In this document: piece by piece, positions 11,378 through 23,115 of the stretch | Layout of the letters: the number at the start of each line of letters is the position of its first letter | Numbering within the stretch: the stretch's first letter is position 1 | NCBI GenBank assembly: GCA_032622095.1 | Contig: CP136063.1 | Span: 63,253,897 to 63,317,896, forward strand | Length of the DNA: 64,000 nt | Source of the DNA: Siphonodentalium dalli | Lineage: Eukaryota; Mollusca; Scaphopoda; Gadilida; Siphonodentaliidae | Reading direction: 5' to 3' | Notes under the pieces: generated by a model | What the model was told of the DNA's origin: nothing | The model's database searches: none | What the model saw: the letters and a program-made list of their open reading frames with translations, nothing else | Program-made: the position numbers and the translations under genes

Positions 11378-11593
11378 GGCAGATGTCGCAGAAATCATCA
11401 TTATTTCATGTGTAAAAGGTAGAGTGCAAGCATGAGTAGTGGAGAAAGGTGAGAGATAGGTTCATTATTGTTCACATGTTTAATTTATGGGAGATCAGAT
11501 CTCAATAAATAATATTATGGCAATTTCGCCTTTTGTCATAATTTCCATATTTGGTGGTTCCAGTTTAATAATGGTGAAGGGAATAAGTAATTG
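11378..11593 (+). repeat. Ngaro split direct repeat B2 (right terminus)
   Basis: Second copy of the 216-bp repeat. Its last base (11593) is exactly where the flanking segment sequence ATATCTAAT resumes, as seen uninterrupted in the copy-B segment near 32191. This places the right end of the retrotransposon. Confidence 0.88.
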
Positions 11594-11715
11594 ATATCTA
11601 ATCACATGAGCTTTGATGTGTGGGTTCCTCGACTCGAATCAAATATTGTTTTACCACCGAAGTCAAAGAAATAGTAATTTAGTGTCTGATCGGATTGAGT
11701 CATAAAAAGAGTCTT
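11594..11715. repeat. Segment copy A, middle part (family-C MITE end)
   Basis: About 120 bp between the Ngaro right end and the 14.26-kb block. It aligns with 32191-32337 in copy B and is itself the right end of a family-C MITE (compare 29490-29603). Confidence 0.8.
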
Positions 11716-11875
11716 ATCCCATATAAAAATGTACCTGGGTAAATCCACCCAGGGTTTTTGGGCCGAAACCCAGGTAAAATCTATCTACCACGACATCCAC
11801 CAACCATCAAGACCCCGCGAAACCTGGGTTTTTACCATGATTTACCCACCTGAAACTGGATAAAAACCCTGGTAA

Positions 11876-12560
11876 TGATAAACCTGGGTGTAATTACTCA
11901 GGTGACCACACCCAGGTGTACCCTACCTGGGTATTTCCCACCCAGGTGTACCCTGGTGTTTCCTACCTGGGTGTTTCCCCACCCAGGTGTACCATGGTGT
12001 TATTCACCCAGGTTTACCCTGATGTTTCCTACCTGGGTGTTTCCCACCCAGGTTACCTTGGTGTTATTCACCCAGGTGTACCCTGGTGTTTCCTACCTGG
12101 GTGTTTCCCATCCAGGTTACATTGGTGTTATTCACCCAGGTGTACCCTGGTGTTTCCTACCTGGGTGTTCCCACCTAGGTGTACCTTTGTGTTATTCACC
12201 CAGGTGTACCCTGATGTTTCCTACCTGGGTGTTCCCCACCCAGGTGTACCTTGATGTTTCCAACCCAGGTGTACCTTGGTGTTTTCTTACGCCGGTGTAC
12301 CTTGGTGTTTTCTTACCCAGGTGGATTTCCCATTGAGATGCACCTGGGTTAGAAAACCCCAAGGTACACCCAGGTAAGGAAACACCAAGGTACACCTGGG
12401 CAGGAAAACACCAAGGTACACCTGGGTAAGAAAACACCAAGGTACACCTGGGTAAGAAAACACCAAGGTACAACTGGGTGGGAAACACCAAGGTACACAT
12501 GGGTAGGAAACACCAAGGAACACCTGGGTGAATAACACCAAGGTACACCTGGGTGGAGAT
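11876..12560. repeat. ACCCAGGTGTACC array folding into a large inverted repeat
   Basis: About two dozen copies of the octamer ACCCAGGT or its complement, in 21-30-bp units such as CACCCAGGTGTACCCTGGTG. Units run in one direction up to about 12320 and in the opposite direction from about 12345 to 12560, so the whole stretch can fold back. The overlapping open frames on both strands are repeat artefacts. The location directly inside the left terminus suggests transposase-binding subterminal repeats; this is inference. Confidence 0.9.
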
Positions 12561-14118
12561 ACCAAAGTGAAATGATGAGGATGGCAATGAAGTAGATTTT
12601 TATGGGATGCAGGGGTATTGTTATCAATGGAGTTGTTTTAGTATAATAGAACATTAAGGAAACTGATTGTGCAGCAATACAAGTTTATTCAAGGACAACA
12701 ACTAACTAAAGATAAAATACATGTATAGAAACACATGTAATATATAAATATATAAACTCATTAAACTGCATGGGTTAAAACTTACTGACAACAAGAGTTG
12801 GGTTAAATGTTGATTAAAAAACACTTGCAAAGTCCCTCTTCATACATGTATATGGTATGTTAGGCAAGTTACATGTACATGTAGTTGCAATGTATACCGG
12901 TACATGACATACCGGTGGACACAAAAATCATTATTTTAGTTCCAATGTCATTTACCAGAATACATGTACATGTTGTACCTTGCAACTACATCTACAGTGA
13001 GGTAGTTTTGTCTCATTTAAACTTTCTAAATGGGTTTCTCCCTTTGAATGACATAAACTAATGTGAGTATACATATGAGCTGTGAAAAATTATTTCTTAG
13101 TCTGAGGACATGTTTCCTGTCATTATCTTACTGCTTACAAATATAGATTTGTAATAATGTGCTGTAATGCTCCAGAAATAGTCATATTTTGTCCTGGTTC
13201 ATAAGAACATATTATTTCTTAGTGTTAGAAGGACATGTTGTCTGTTATTATTTGACTCATAAACCCCCAAATGTACATGTAAACAGAACATTGGGGAAAG
13301 AGACACACCATCTTTATCCTTTTTTATATCAGTACTCAGTAGCAATATTGATCAGATAGCAAAATATGCTATAAATAGATTTCAGATGGTAGAGATTAAA
13401 CAATCACATTAATTGCACCAACTCGAAACAGTTAACATACCCTGTAGAATACAGACTATGATCAAGGAGGGTGTCACACACACCCCCACCCCGCTTTGGT
13501 ATGCGATATTCAAGCCATTTTCAGGTGGTATGCTATATACATGTACATACCCAATGTTATCTGGTACTAGGATTTCACACGGCAATATAACCGGCATTCA
13601 CGATTCAGCAAAAAGGCTAGTATGCAGATATAATAGCAGAAAATTATACAAATTTTGAGTATTTTCCAGCTTAAACAGACCCAAGTGATATATTTTTATC
13701 TAATTCAGTCTAATGGCTCTTGATATGTTGATGTTTTGGATACTATTTCAGCAAATATGAGAAAAAGTGGCTTCATTAGGGCATCAGCTTGTCTGAAAAA
13801 TATATCAAGGTCCCCTAAATCCGATACTACATTTCAGAACAATCCAACCAGTGTCTCATGAAATGGTGGATAATAAACTATCATACCAAATTTGATTCAG
13901 ATTTGATCACACAAACTAAAATTATGATGCGGAAACCAGAAATTAACACGATTCTAAGTCGAAAAAGGGCCATAACTCTCGCAAAAATGGGCGGAGCACA
14001 CCCATATTCGAACTTGACCTGTATTTTGGTCTGATAAACTTACATACCACATTTGGTATGATCACACAAACTGAAGTTATCATCCGGAAACCTACAATTT
14101 TCAAAGTTTAAATGTCTA
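12561..14118. other. Non-coding interior of the 14-kb block
   Basis: No gene seen. ACATGTACATGT and ACCGGTA words recur (for example 12875, 12893, 12965). A diverged repeat around 13840-14100 (AATTTGAT..GATCACACAAACTNAA) occurs twice and contains AAAGGGCCATAACTCT, a motif frequent in mollusc repeats. Confidence 0.55.
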
Positions 14119-14121
14119 TTA

Positions 14122-14509
14122 GGCGACACCAATTTTTAAGTCTGGTTCACGAACATGTGGGCTGATGTGGGGAGAACAAAAGTAGATGCAGGAGGGAAAA
14201 AAATAAAAATAAAAAAAATTGTCCACCCAATTTATATCAAGTAAATCTTGAAATTTTACATAAATTTTACAAAAATTGTGAAAAAATACTTTTCGAATGA
14301 AATTCTGAACCAAACAAGACATTTCTTGTCATGAAATACATGAAAATATGGATCTGCAAATGATCATAAGCAGAACCGGATGCGACAGCACATGAAAATC
14401 AGTACGCATGTAATTTTTTTTGGGACAAAAAAGTTATATTTTTTTTTCATGAAATGGACAAAAAGTTGTAGGAGGTGTTCGTAAACCGGACTTAAAAATT
14501 GGTGTCGCC
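14122..14509 (+). mobile_element. Family-D MITE (PIF/Harbinger-like)
   Basis: A 388-bp element with 3-bp duplication TTA (14119-14121 and 14510-14512) and long inverted termini beginning GGCGACACCAATTTTTAAG. A TWA target and GG-starting ends fit the PIF/Harbinger group. It has no coding capacity. An inverted-orientation sister lies at 21452-21800. Confidence 0.88.
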
Positions 14510-14543
14510 TTATGTGTATATAACTCATATAGCTAACTATTAA

Positions 14544-15437
14544 AGGTGCTCAATCAGATTCGATGGTCCCCATATAATTAGATTCCAACAACAACATTTT
14601 TTTTAGAAATGCTGCTTCAGTTATCAGAATCGATTAATTGCCCAAAAATAATGCTAACCACTGTCAACTACATGTATAGTATAAAATTGCCTGATACGTT
14701 ATATTTATCAACATGCTGTTCGACGAAGTTTGACCTTATTATCAACACAAAGCCTCTTCATTTTAGAGTTATCCATATTCATCCGCAATTTGGTCTGAGA
14801 CCGTCGGCTCGTCAATTTTATATGGGCCACTATTAAGTATCGATGGTGATAAATATTAAAATTTCAAAAATCGATATCTAATAACTCTGAGCTTTGATAC
14901 ATGTAGGTGGGCCCCCCCCCCCGATTCCATATATATGTAAATAGCAAATGAGGGGCACTTAATCGGATTATGCAACTTTAAACTGTATTTGAATTTAAAG
15001 ATGCATAATCCGATTAAGGGCCCCCTGAATTAATGCTCGCACATTACTATTTATTTGGACTTGGGGGTAAAAGATATTTGGTACGAGTCGAGGAACCCAC
15101 CTATCAAAGCTCAGAGTTATTAGATATCAATTTTTGAAATATACTATTTTTCACGATCAACAATTAATAGTGGCCCACGGTCTCGGACCAAATTTCAGAT
15201 GAAGATGGATAACTCTAAATCAAGAGGCTTTCTGTTGATCATAAGGCCAAATTTTGTAGAACAACGTGTTGATAAATAACATATGTCAGGCAATTGTATA
15301 CTTTAGTTGACAGTGGTTAGCATTATTTTAGGGCAATTAATCAATACTGATACCGTAACTGAAGCAGCCTTTCTAAATACAAATGTATGATGTTAGAATC
15401 TGATTATATGTGTATCATCGAACCGGATTGAGTACCT
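14544..15437. mobile_element. Two family-C MITEs joined head-to-head (fold-back)
   Basis: The left half starts after TTAA (14540-14543) with AGGTGCTCAATC and reads like the solitary copy at 29163. From about 14980 the same sequence returns in inverted orientation and ends GATTGAGTACCT at 15437. The arms of about 430 bp could form a near-perfect hairpin around a C10 run and an AAACTTTAAA-like centre. The right target is TCTAA, a mutated TTAA. Confidence 0.82.
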
Positions 15438-16113
15438 CTAAAATGAACTGTATCCAGTATAAACATGTTAAACCTGATAATTAATTAGAGCATGCAGTCC
15501 CTGTTGACATGCGGTATCCGCTGGTAATCTTACCACAGTAATATGTGTTAACTGTGATAACCAAGTTAATTGTTTTTACCACAAAAATTCTGAATTCAAT
15601 CTAGACATTTTGAAACAATAAAAAAAAATTCTGGTGTGGTTACAATGTCAACTTTAAAACAAAATTCATATAAACATCGCATGAAAAATACAGCCTAACT
15701 GCAAATGTGAGGTGGACCACATTCTGCGGCGGTATAACTGACTGCGGTTGATCGCATGAACACGCCTGAATACTGCAGTAATACCCGGTGGTCAACCTTT
15801 ATAAGGCGAGTTGATTAATTAAAGCATAGCTATAATTTTACATGTATGTTCTATAGACTTTGTTGGGAAAGAGAATATAGCTGTGCGACAATGGATGATA
15901 TTTCCCCACCTCAGCAGGTGTCGAGTACAGAAAAATATACCAAACATACCGGTAGTCTGTTAATCCTGATGAGCTAATTTAGAAATGTTTCAATCGAAAC
16001 CTCATAAAAAAAAATATAAATTCAGTTCTCAATTTTCGAACACTTCTAGGAAATTGTTCAAAAATATTGTTAAAAGATGCCCATTCGATTTGACACTGTA
16101 AATATACCCTGTT
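15438..16113. other. Intergenic, no gene seen
   Basis: AT-rich sequence without coding or repeat structure that could be recognised. Confidence 0.55.
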
Positions 16114-16237
16114 CAAGTGTTCCTGCTAATGTGCTATGATGCGGTTGGGTCCTGCTTAATTGCTATGAATTGCACTACCCACATCATAGCAATTCAGCAG
16201 GACCACCAGCATCATAGCATATTAGCAGGACCACTTG
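16114..16237. repeat. Short fold-back repeat
   Basis: Two 54-bp arms with few mismatches. The words GTCCTGCTNAATTGCTATG and TCCTGCTAATNTGCTATGATG each appear once per arm around a centre at about 16170-16182. It resembles a tiny fold-back element; no target duplication was identified. Confidence 0.8.
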
Positions 16238-16663
16238 GCCAGTGGTAAAATACTAAAATAGTTTGTTTTCCATACGGATATGTGTTTTCAAATAATCATG
16301 TAATGATATCTAACATACATGTATATGATCCTATTTATAGGTTTTATTCATCACGGCCAGACAAACTTTGTATACAGACAGTTTTACCAAACTTAGAATT
16401 TTTATTAGGTGCTTTCATTGTAGCTGTAATTACTAGTATTAAAAGAGTGCTCAATAAAGTGTGTTTTATCATTTATGCTCATTTGGAATTTGGATGCTAT
16501 TTAATTCTGTTTATCTATATAATTGGCTGCACTGCTAAATTTTGACTCATTTCAGTCATTTGATGTCAGTACATGTAGTTGTCCATCGAAATGGCGAACA
16601 CAACCAAAGACAAATTACAAGAGGAAAGACAACAAATAAATTTGATGTGCACTAAATCAGATA

Positions 16664-16825
16664 CAGTAGTGCCCTAAGAAATCGACCCCTTAACCACAGC
16701 AGAATTATGTGTAACTTTTCAGGATTTAGTCGGATATATGGCTTGTTGCCATTCATCGGAAAGCTCTCCCCGAGTTACCCGTAATTCTGCTGTGGTTAAG
16801 GAGTCGATTAATTAGAGCATTACTG
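16664..16825. mobile_element. Family-E mini-transposon, mariner-like
   Basis: A 162-bp element between TA dinucleotides (16662-16663 and 16826-16827) with termini CAGTAGTGCCCTAA and the complement of CAGTAATGCTCTAA. The TIRs extend through CCTTAACCACAGCAG. A TA target and CAGT-type ends fit Tc1/mariner MITEs. A relative lies at 18302-18497. Confidence 0.82.
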
Positions 16826-16827
16826 TA

Positions 16828-18301
16828 GTTACAAATGTATGTCTAGCCTCTTGTGAAGTGTTGTGTCACTAATAAGATCTTTAATTCACATACACATGTA
16901 CATGTACTATATACCCATTCAAGCGTTGACAAGACAGTGTCAGTCATCGAGAAACTGACCAAAAGTTTTGGTAGTATATAATATAGGCTAGCACTGCACC
17001 TGGGCTACATGTACATGTACTGTAAGTGATTATAATGTACTATTTTTATATTCTGCCGTGAAAGTGTTGCTGAATGAAATTTAAGTTTACCCCGATATTC
17101 TAAGTCCGCTCGACTAAGATGGGGTTTTTCTCGAAAACTGATATCTGAATATACATGTCGTCTTCCACTGGTTGGTATTCCCTCTAAATTGACTAATTTT
17201 AACTGATTAGATTAGCCCTGGTATGGAAAACTCTAACTGTTATAGCCCGATGAGCGGTTTACTGCCAACAGCGGTGATGATATGATGACCAGCGTTGTGC
17301 ATGGCATATGTTGATCCAGGTAAGAATGCTACCATACATTCCAAACATTCATTAAATATCTTATTAATAGTAACCCAAACTACACAAGAGACTAGTATAA
17401 CTAAGATTGGGCTCGATTAATGATGTGACACTTTCAGTACTTCATTTACTAGTAGCCTGGTACTGGTGGGCCTGGCTACAGATACTTCTTTGGCGTGTTT
17501 GAGGTCTGTGGCACAAGGGCAGCAGCATCAATTAAAATTTCTCTTATTGTAGTGTAGTACATGTACATGAATAGTACCGGTAGTACAGCACACAAAGAGG
17601 TATATATAATACCGGCACATGTACATGTATTCTCTCTGTTTTCACACGTTTTTTTTTCAATTTAACAACATGAGTCTTTTATGACACATACTTAAGTGAA
17701 AGTAGGCCTACATGTATATAATGTGCACACAGTATACCGGTACATGTACTGATATATTACATTGCAATACAGTCCGAGTACAATGATATAGCAAAATTAT
17801 GCATAGTAGAATAACAACCTTTTGTACAAACAGTCCTGACAATGATATACCGGGATATCATGGTGATAGTTCATACATTTGGAATTAGCGAATACCCGAG
17901 TTTGTGGTTAGACCGCTTCATGCGATGTTTATGTGAATTTTTATTTTTAAGTCGGCATTGCATACGGTAGTCCTATAAACCACACCAGAGAATAGCAAAT
18001 GTCGGTCAGTGACCAACTTCTTATGTTTATGCAATCGATACAATCAGGTTCTGCTTTTGATGTCCAGTTCGATATTTGTGGTATGTTCTTGTGCAAAAAT
18101 ATAATTCTAACTAATGCGCCAAAAATCAGGTTTATAAATTTATCCATTCTTGAGCAAGAGCAACTCGTAACACTTGTACATGTATGGTATAACATTCCAA
18201 ACTGAGTATTTCTGCTATCGAACCATATGATAATAATGTTGAACCGGACATCGAAATCTGAACCGCATTTATGGATTGCAGCACGTGATGTTGAATAAAC
18301 A
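16828..18301. other. Non-coding interior, ACATGTA-rich
   Basis: No gene seen. Repeated ACATGTACATGTA (for example 16899, 17009, 17560, 17615) and TACCGGTA words. The pair of small overlapping frames on opposite strands near 17950-18200 has no recognisable domain. Confidence 0.5.
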
Positions 18302-18497
18302 ACTCCTTAACTACAGCAGAATTATGGGTAACTTTTCAGGATTTAGTCGGAAATATGGATTGATGCCATTCATCGGAAAGCTCTCGGTGAGAGCTTTCCG
18401 ATGAATGGCAACAAGCCATATTTCGGACTAAATCCTGAAAAGTTACCCATAATTCTGCTGTAGATAAGGAGTCGATTAATTAGCTCTAGAATTACTG
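18302..18497. mobile_element. Family-E element, palindromic copy
   Basis: A near-perfect palindrome with arms of about 85 bp (AGCAGAATTATGGGTAACTT on one side, its complement on the other) meeting at CTCGGTGAGAG. The right end has the expected ATTACTG followed by TA; the left terminus is trimmed by about 25 bp. Confidence 0.8.
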
Positions 18498-18499
18498 TA

Positions 18500-19604
18500 A
18501 CATGGTTTATAATATACAAATGTATACTGTATGGGAAACATCAGAGGTTTACAAAGTAATAAAAACAGTTGATTTGTTCTTTATTCTTGTGGTTATATAC
18601 ACATACATGTATTCTAAAAATAAATGTCCTTTACAACGTGGATCAATGAAATGCGGTTGTTGCATTTAAAATGCATTGACGGTGCATTGTGTCACGCCAC
18701 TTTGTAAATGCCTTAATGACAGCATTTAACTTAAATGCACTGCATTGGGAATAATCGCAGTCGCATTGAAATTACCGATCATTGCGCCGAAAAAGTATAC
18801 TAGTATGAACACCCAAATAACGATACGATAGTGTATTTTGCAATTTTAGTTTTAATTTTGTTTAATTTAAATTCACATCTGAATAATTCTGTGTTATTTT
18901 CCCACTCCTGGTGTACATGTATATGTTCGGAATCGGACATTCATGATGTAGTTTTCCATTCAAAATGGAATAAACATAAATAAACACTGTTTAATTAATT
19001 GTTAATTAATTGTTTTATAATCAGAATCTGAGAATCATGATTCTCATTTTGATTCTAGTAAAAAGTCTTGATTCCCTGTAGAAAGTGAAACACTAACATT
19101 TTGATTATTGCAAAACATCTGATGGATTTTAAGGCCTGCATCAAGACATTTGTTTGTGAATAAATCAAGGTAAATGTGTTAAAATATGAACGCATTTACA
19201 AATGCGTTGCTCCAAAATCGCAAAGTAGATTCGAACATGTGGTCGCTTTTCTAAGAAATTTGTGAGTGGTCTGTACATGTACATACATGTAAGTTACTTG
19301 ACCAACTACACGAGGAGTCGAGGGACACAATCAATGAGGACGTTTGTACTAAAAAATATTTTTTTACGCAAGGAACGAACACACGGCCAATTTCTTAATT
19401 TATATTATGAGCCAACAAGACAGATCGTAAATCGCTGTTATATGACAATATATGTGGCCATCATAATGGTCGACAGGCATGACCCAACAAAAACCAATCT
19501 GTCAGGCCAATATAAAGAAGTCGCGACTTATTGCTGGTGGAACCTATTAAAGGCATCGTTCCATTTCGTTAATAACAACTTACATGTAACATTCACCTCC
19601 ACCT
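18500..19604. other. Intergenic, no gene seen
   Basis: AT-rich sequence. The 121-codon frame at 19262-19627 has no domain signature, its composition is like the surroundings, and it runs into a repeat terminus, so it is not called a gene. Confidence 0.5.
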
Positions 19605-20535
19605 CTTTACTCTTGGGCTCCAAATAAACATGCATGCACCAGCTGCATGCACGTTTATTATTTTTCTTGGGAAATCCCCCCCCCCCCTGCACAGTGCTTA
19701 TTTGGGTCTGCACGTTTATTAATATTTTGAAGCTATGAAAATTTAAATCAGCACAAATTCAAGATTTCTATATGATTCAGATGTAAAAATGATCAACACG
19801 TCTACATTAGTTACTAGCTAAACAAGACATTTTGTCATATGTGTATATTTTACTGTGAAATTGCGTTTCTTCCGTTCTCCATGAACGGATTCTCAAAATG
19901 TTTGGTTTTCCAAAAAACAAGGATTCGAACTGTCTGAACTGAACTCCATGCGTTCGTTTAAATAGATGAATAAATAGTGGGAAAGACATACAATCCTAGT
20001 TCATAATGAATTTAAGTATATAAATAGAAATAATAAACGGCGGATTCAACGTGGTCATGGGTTTTGACCGCGTTAAAAAAATCAGCAAACTCCGCATGAA
20101 CCCCGAAGTTTGCTGATTTTTTCTCGCGGTCAAAACCCCATGACCGCATTGAAACCGCCGTTCATTTCTTATATGAATAACACAATTTATTTCTTTTGGT
20201 TAATTTAATAAACGTACAGGACCAAATAACGATCGTACAGGTGGGAATTTTACCTCGATTTTAATAATCGTACATTAGGCACTCAAGAGTACATATTCAA
20301 GTATGTGGCAAACCAAAAAAACACCACATGATACATACATGTACCTGTACTACATGTTGACTCGTATACTTGAACCTGCTATAAAAATTATTTGGTTAAC
20401 CTGAAACCACAGCTGATGTTTTGCTCAGAGTTCCCCCTGCACTATTATTTGGGTATGTACTTTTATTAACTTTCAATGGAATTTCCCCCCTGCACTATTA
20501 TTTGGGCCTGCACTTTTATTTGGAGCCTGAGAGTA
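19605..20535. mobile_element. Unclassified element with inverted ends
   Basis: The ends read TACTCTTGGGCTCCAAATAA on the left and the complement of TACTCTCAGGCTCCAAATAA on the right (about 20512-20535). Both ends continue into short repeats of TGCACTATTATTTGGG next to C-runs. No target duplication could be fixed. A separate fold-back (20036-20162) sits inside. Confidence 0.55.
20036..20162. repeat. Fold-back repeat with 55-bp arms
   Basis: Arms start AACGGCGG and carry GGTCATGGG, TTTTGACCGCG and AAATCAGCAAACT, repeated in inverse order on the other side of CCGCATGAACCCCGA. It would form a very stable hairpin. It could be a MITE or a transcribed hairpin; nothing separates these possibilities. 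Confidence 0.85.
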
Positions 20536-20573
20536 AGTTGCATTGACATTTATTTTCACGAATTACCATGCCA

Positions 20574-21277
20574 AGGCCAAAGAAAAAAGATTGTATGTTT
20601 CCGGTAACATAGCGAAAAAATTAGGGTAGGTAGGTAGGGAATTTTTTTTATTTTATTTTATTTTGATATTTTTTATCCAGCTGCAGAAATATTGAACTAC
20701 CTCAACCAAAGTGACATAACATGCCAACCCGTGCCATGGGGAAAGTATTACTTGATCAACACAGTGGAAATATACATTAAGATTGATAAAAAATCAAACT
20801 TACTTCATGCTTACGTATGTTTTTTATTATTCACATACCACATTTTCATAAATTTGGCTATAGACTTGGTACAAAATTGATGTCACTAACTTTTTATAAG
20901 AATTTTACCAATAATACCGCCATTATACCGTACATGTATTGTGACGATTACATCCCATTGTCTGGGGGTAGCCAGTACGCCCACCGAGCATGCCTGGTTT
21001 TTGGAAACAGTAGCTACATGTATACCCAGTATATATCTAATATATGCAGTGATAACCTCTTTACATGTATATATACAGATACACACCCACCATGTCTGTT
21101 GATAGTGTTCCATAAGTCCCAAACAAGACATAAAGCAGGCAGGAGATCCACTCTCAGGAAATTAAAATTGCGAAAATTTAGACTATTTCTCAAAATATCA
21201 ATAAAAAGTTTAGGGTCGGCGGGTTATTTTTAGGGTCGGTCGATGTACGGAAACATAGTATCTTTTTTCTCTGGCCT
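20574..21277. mobile_element. Unclassified TIR element
   Basis: Inverted termini AGGCCAAAGAAAAAAGAT on the left and the complement of AGGCCAGAGAAAAAAGAT on the right, both continuing as TATGTTTCCG. Subterminal AGGGTAGGTAGG and AGGGTCGG tracts. The overlapping frames inside have no known domain. Confidence 0.7.
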
Positions 21278-21451
21278 AAGGAACATTGCAACTGGTTTGA
21301 AGTAACATGACCGCATTGCGTCAACACTGGAACTGCATTGATGGTAATTTTCAACATGGTCTCACTGAGGTTCTATCAAATATAAATACTAGTATGGTTG
21401 AGGGAGACAATTATTTTGAGAATATGTGAACCTGTGTTAACATGAGCCTAA

Positions 21452-21800
21452 GGCGACACCAATTTTTAAGTCTGGTTTACGAACACCTCCTACAAAATTT
21501 AACTTTTTTTGTCCCAAAATATTTTACACGCGTACTGATTTTCATGTGCTGTCGCATCCGGTTCTGCTTATGATCATTTACAGTTTCATGTATTTCATGA
21601 CAAGATATGTCTTGTTTGGTTTGAACAGAATTTCATTCAAAAACATTTTTTCACAATTTTTGTAAAATTTATGTAAAATTCCACGATTTACTTGATATAA
21701 ATTGGGGGGACCATCTTTTTTATTTTTATTTTTTTCCCTCCTGCATCTACTTTTTTTCTCCCCACATTATCGTAAACCAGACTTAAAAATTGGTGTCGCT
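21452..21800 (-). mobile_element. Family-D MITE, second copy
   Basis: A 349-bp element in the opposite orientation to 14122-14509. It is flanked by TAA (21449-21451 and 21801-21803) with termini GGCGACACC and GGTGTCGCT. The two copies agree on TWA as the target. Confidence 0.85.
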
Positions 21801-22105
21801 TAAATATCATCTGATGGAGTCAAAATCATTGAACCGTCACTTATGCATGCACATGTAGTCTTGATGTTGAGTCTGGCTTTCATCATTTTCATTAGTTTTA
21901 CTGTTATCCACCAAAGGTTGAGGTGTTATGGAACAACTGTATGGCATCGTATACTGTTATCTTCCGAGTAAATATGGAGTCTCTAATTCTTTTATCAGTC
22001 ACGCATCTACTCATCAAATAGTATAATCCTTAAATATTTGTAGTCCAGGTGATCTCGACTGCACAGTACATGTATAAACATTCATCTGCAGTGTGTTTTA
22101 AATTT

Positions 22106-22294
22106 CTTTGCCGTGTAACAACTATTGTCCCAAGTTTCAATGCCTTGTCCTCCTGGTATGTAGGGATTACCAATTTACCATTGCCGTGTTTTAATTTGCA
22201 ATTTTGATGATGACGCTCACTTGTTGATAATTTTCTTTGTCGTGTAACAACTGTTGTACCAAGTTTCTACGCCGCGTCCTCCTGGTATTTAGGG
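22106..22294 (+). repeat. Diverged tandem duplication of about 65 bp, period about 123 bp
   Basis: The block CGTGTAACAACTNTTGTNCCAAG..CCTCCTGGTATNTAGGGATTAC occurs at about 22112-22170 and 22237-22294. No gene in the surrounding 21804-22558. Confidence 0.75.
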
Positions 22295-22560
22295 ATTACT
22301 GGTGCCTTTAATAGTGATGCATCATTGCCAGTTAATGTACATTAGAGTGGAACTGAATTAACAATGTCACATTGACACAGTACTCAGTTAACTTGAGTTA
22401 AGACCAGTAAAACAGCAAAAGTAGTATTATTGTACAGCAGGCTTTATATCACTATCAGTACTTACTACATGTACAGACCCCTTACTATCGTGGATCAATC
22501 TGAATCTGAATGGTTACGCTGCAGATCCCAATTCTGGTAATTTCGCAGCGGGCGAGATTC

Positions 22561-23115
22561 TCAGATCTTTTCCTTCAGCGCACTCTTGAAGGAATCCACA
22601 GGCTGTTGTTGTAGGATTAAGGATTCCTCCAGCTGATTCCAGTCGCATATAGTTCGAACAAATGTGGAATTAGCAAATTGAGCTGACACGTATGGTATAG
22701 CCTCGTAACACTGACTGTTGTTCCTTATTAGGTGCCGAGGAATTTGGCTGGTGACGTAGCCTGTCAGAACTTTGCTCTGCGATCTAAGACGCCTTGTTTC
22801 GGGTGTAAAGTATTGATTAGGGGGTATAGCCGGGACCAATCCGCCCACCACCTTACTCATGAATCCCAGCCGATTTATTTTCCGCCGTTTCTGCAATGTT
22901 GGTAAATCTAGCTTGTAGAGGATCTTGGTCATATATCCATCTTCTTTGCTCTTATAGTCTCTTTTAATGAAACGGGCTGCTCTACGCTGGATTCTTTCCA
23001 GCTTGTCGATGTGATTTTGTTGGTAGGGGTCCCAGATGTGAGATGGTGTCTGCGTAGTCCATGATCTTCAATTTTAAACTTCTCAATTCTTCTTCTTCTG
23101 GACAGGTGCATGAGC
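22561..23115 (-). pseudogene. LINE ORF2 C-terminal fragment (CR1/Jockey-like)
   Basis: On the minus strand a frame reads LERIQRRAARFI (split by a frameshift near 22930), then LDLPTLQKRRKINRLGFM, RTICDWNQLEESL and FKSALKEKI before a stop at 22561. This is the typical end of CR1/Jockey-group reverse transcriptase proteins, beyond the catalytic domain. A short ATTCAG-type 3' tail follows at about 22490-22510. The catalytic domain is missing, so this is a dead 5'-truncated copy. Confidence 0.8.

Larger units (their letters stand above)
5757..11593 (+). mobile_element. Ngaro-type (DIRS order) tyrosine-recombinase retrotransposon, degenerate
   Basis: A 5.8-kb element with, in order, a gag zinc-finger remnant, RT/RNase H, a tyrosine recombinase, an SGNH-hydrolase-like ORF and a 3' end with two 216-bp direct repeats around a 405-bp spacer. 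Ngaro elements classically end in split direct repeats (A1-ORFs-B1-A2-B2), carry YR instead of integrase, and some carry an SGNH ORF. Here B1 and B2 are clear but no A1 is found at the 5' end, so the left end is truncated inside gag. No target duplication is visible, as expected for this group. The flanks join as one sequence in the copy-B segment at about 32163-32190. Confidence 0.85.

Noticed and set aside
11875-12654. Five overlapping open frames of 92-153 codons on both strands
   Set aside because: They are translations of the ACCCAGGTGTACC array; all frames stay open because the repeat lacks stops. No codon pattern or domain.
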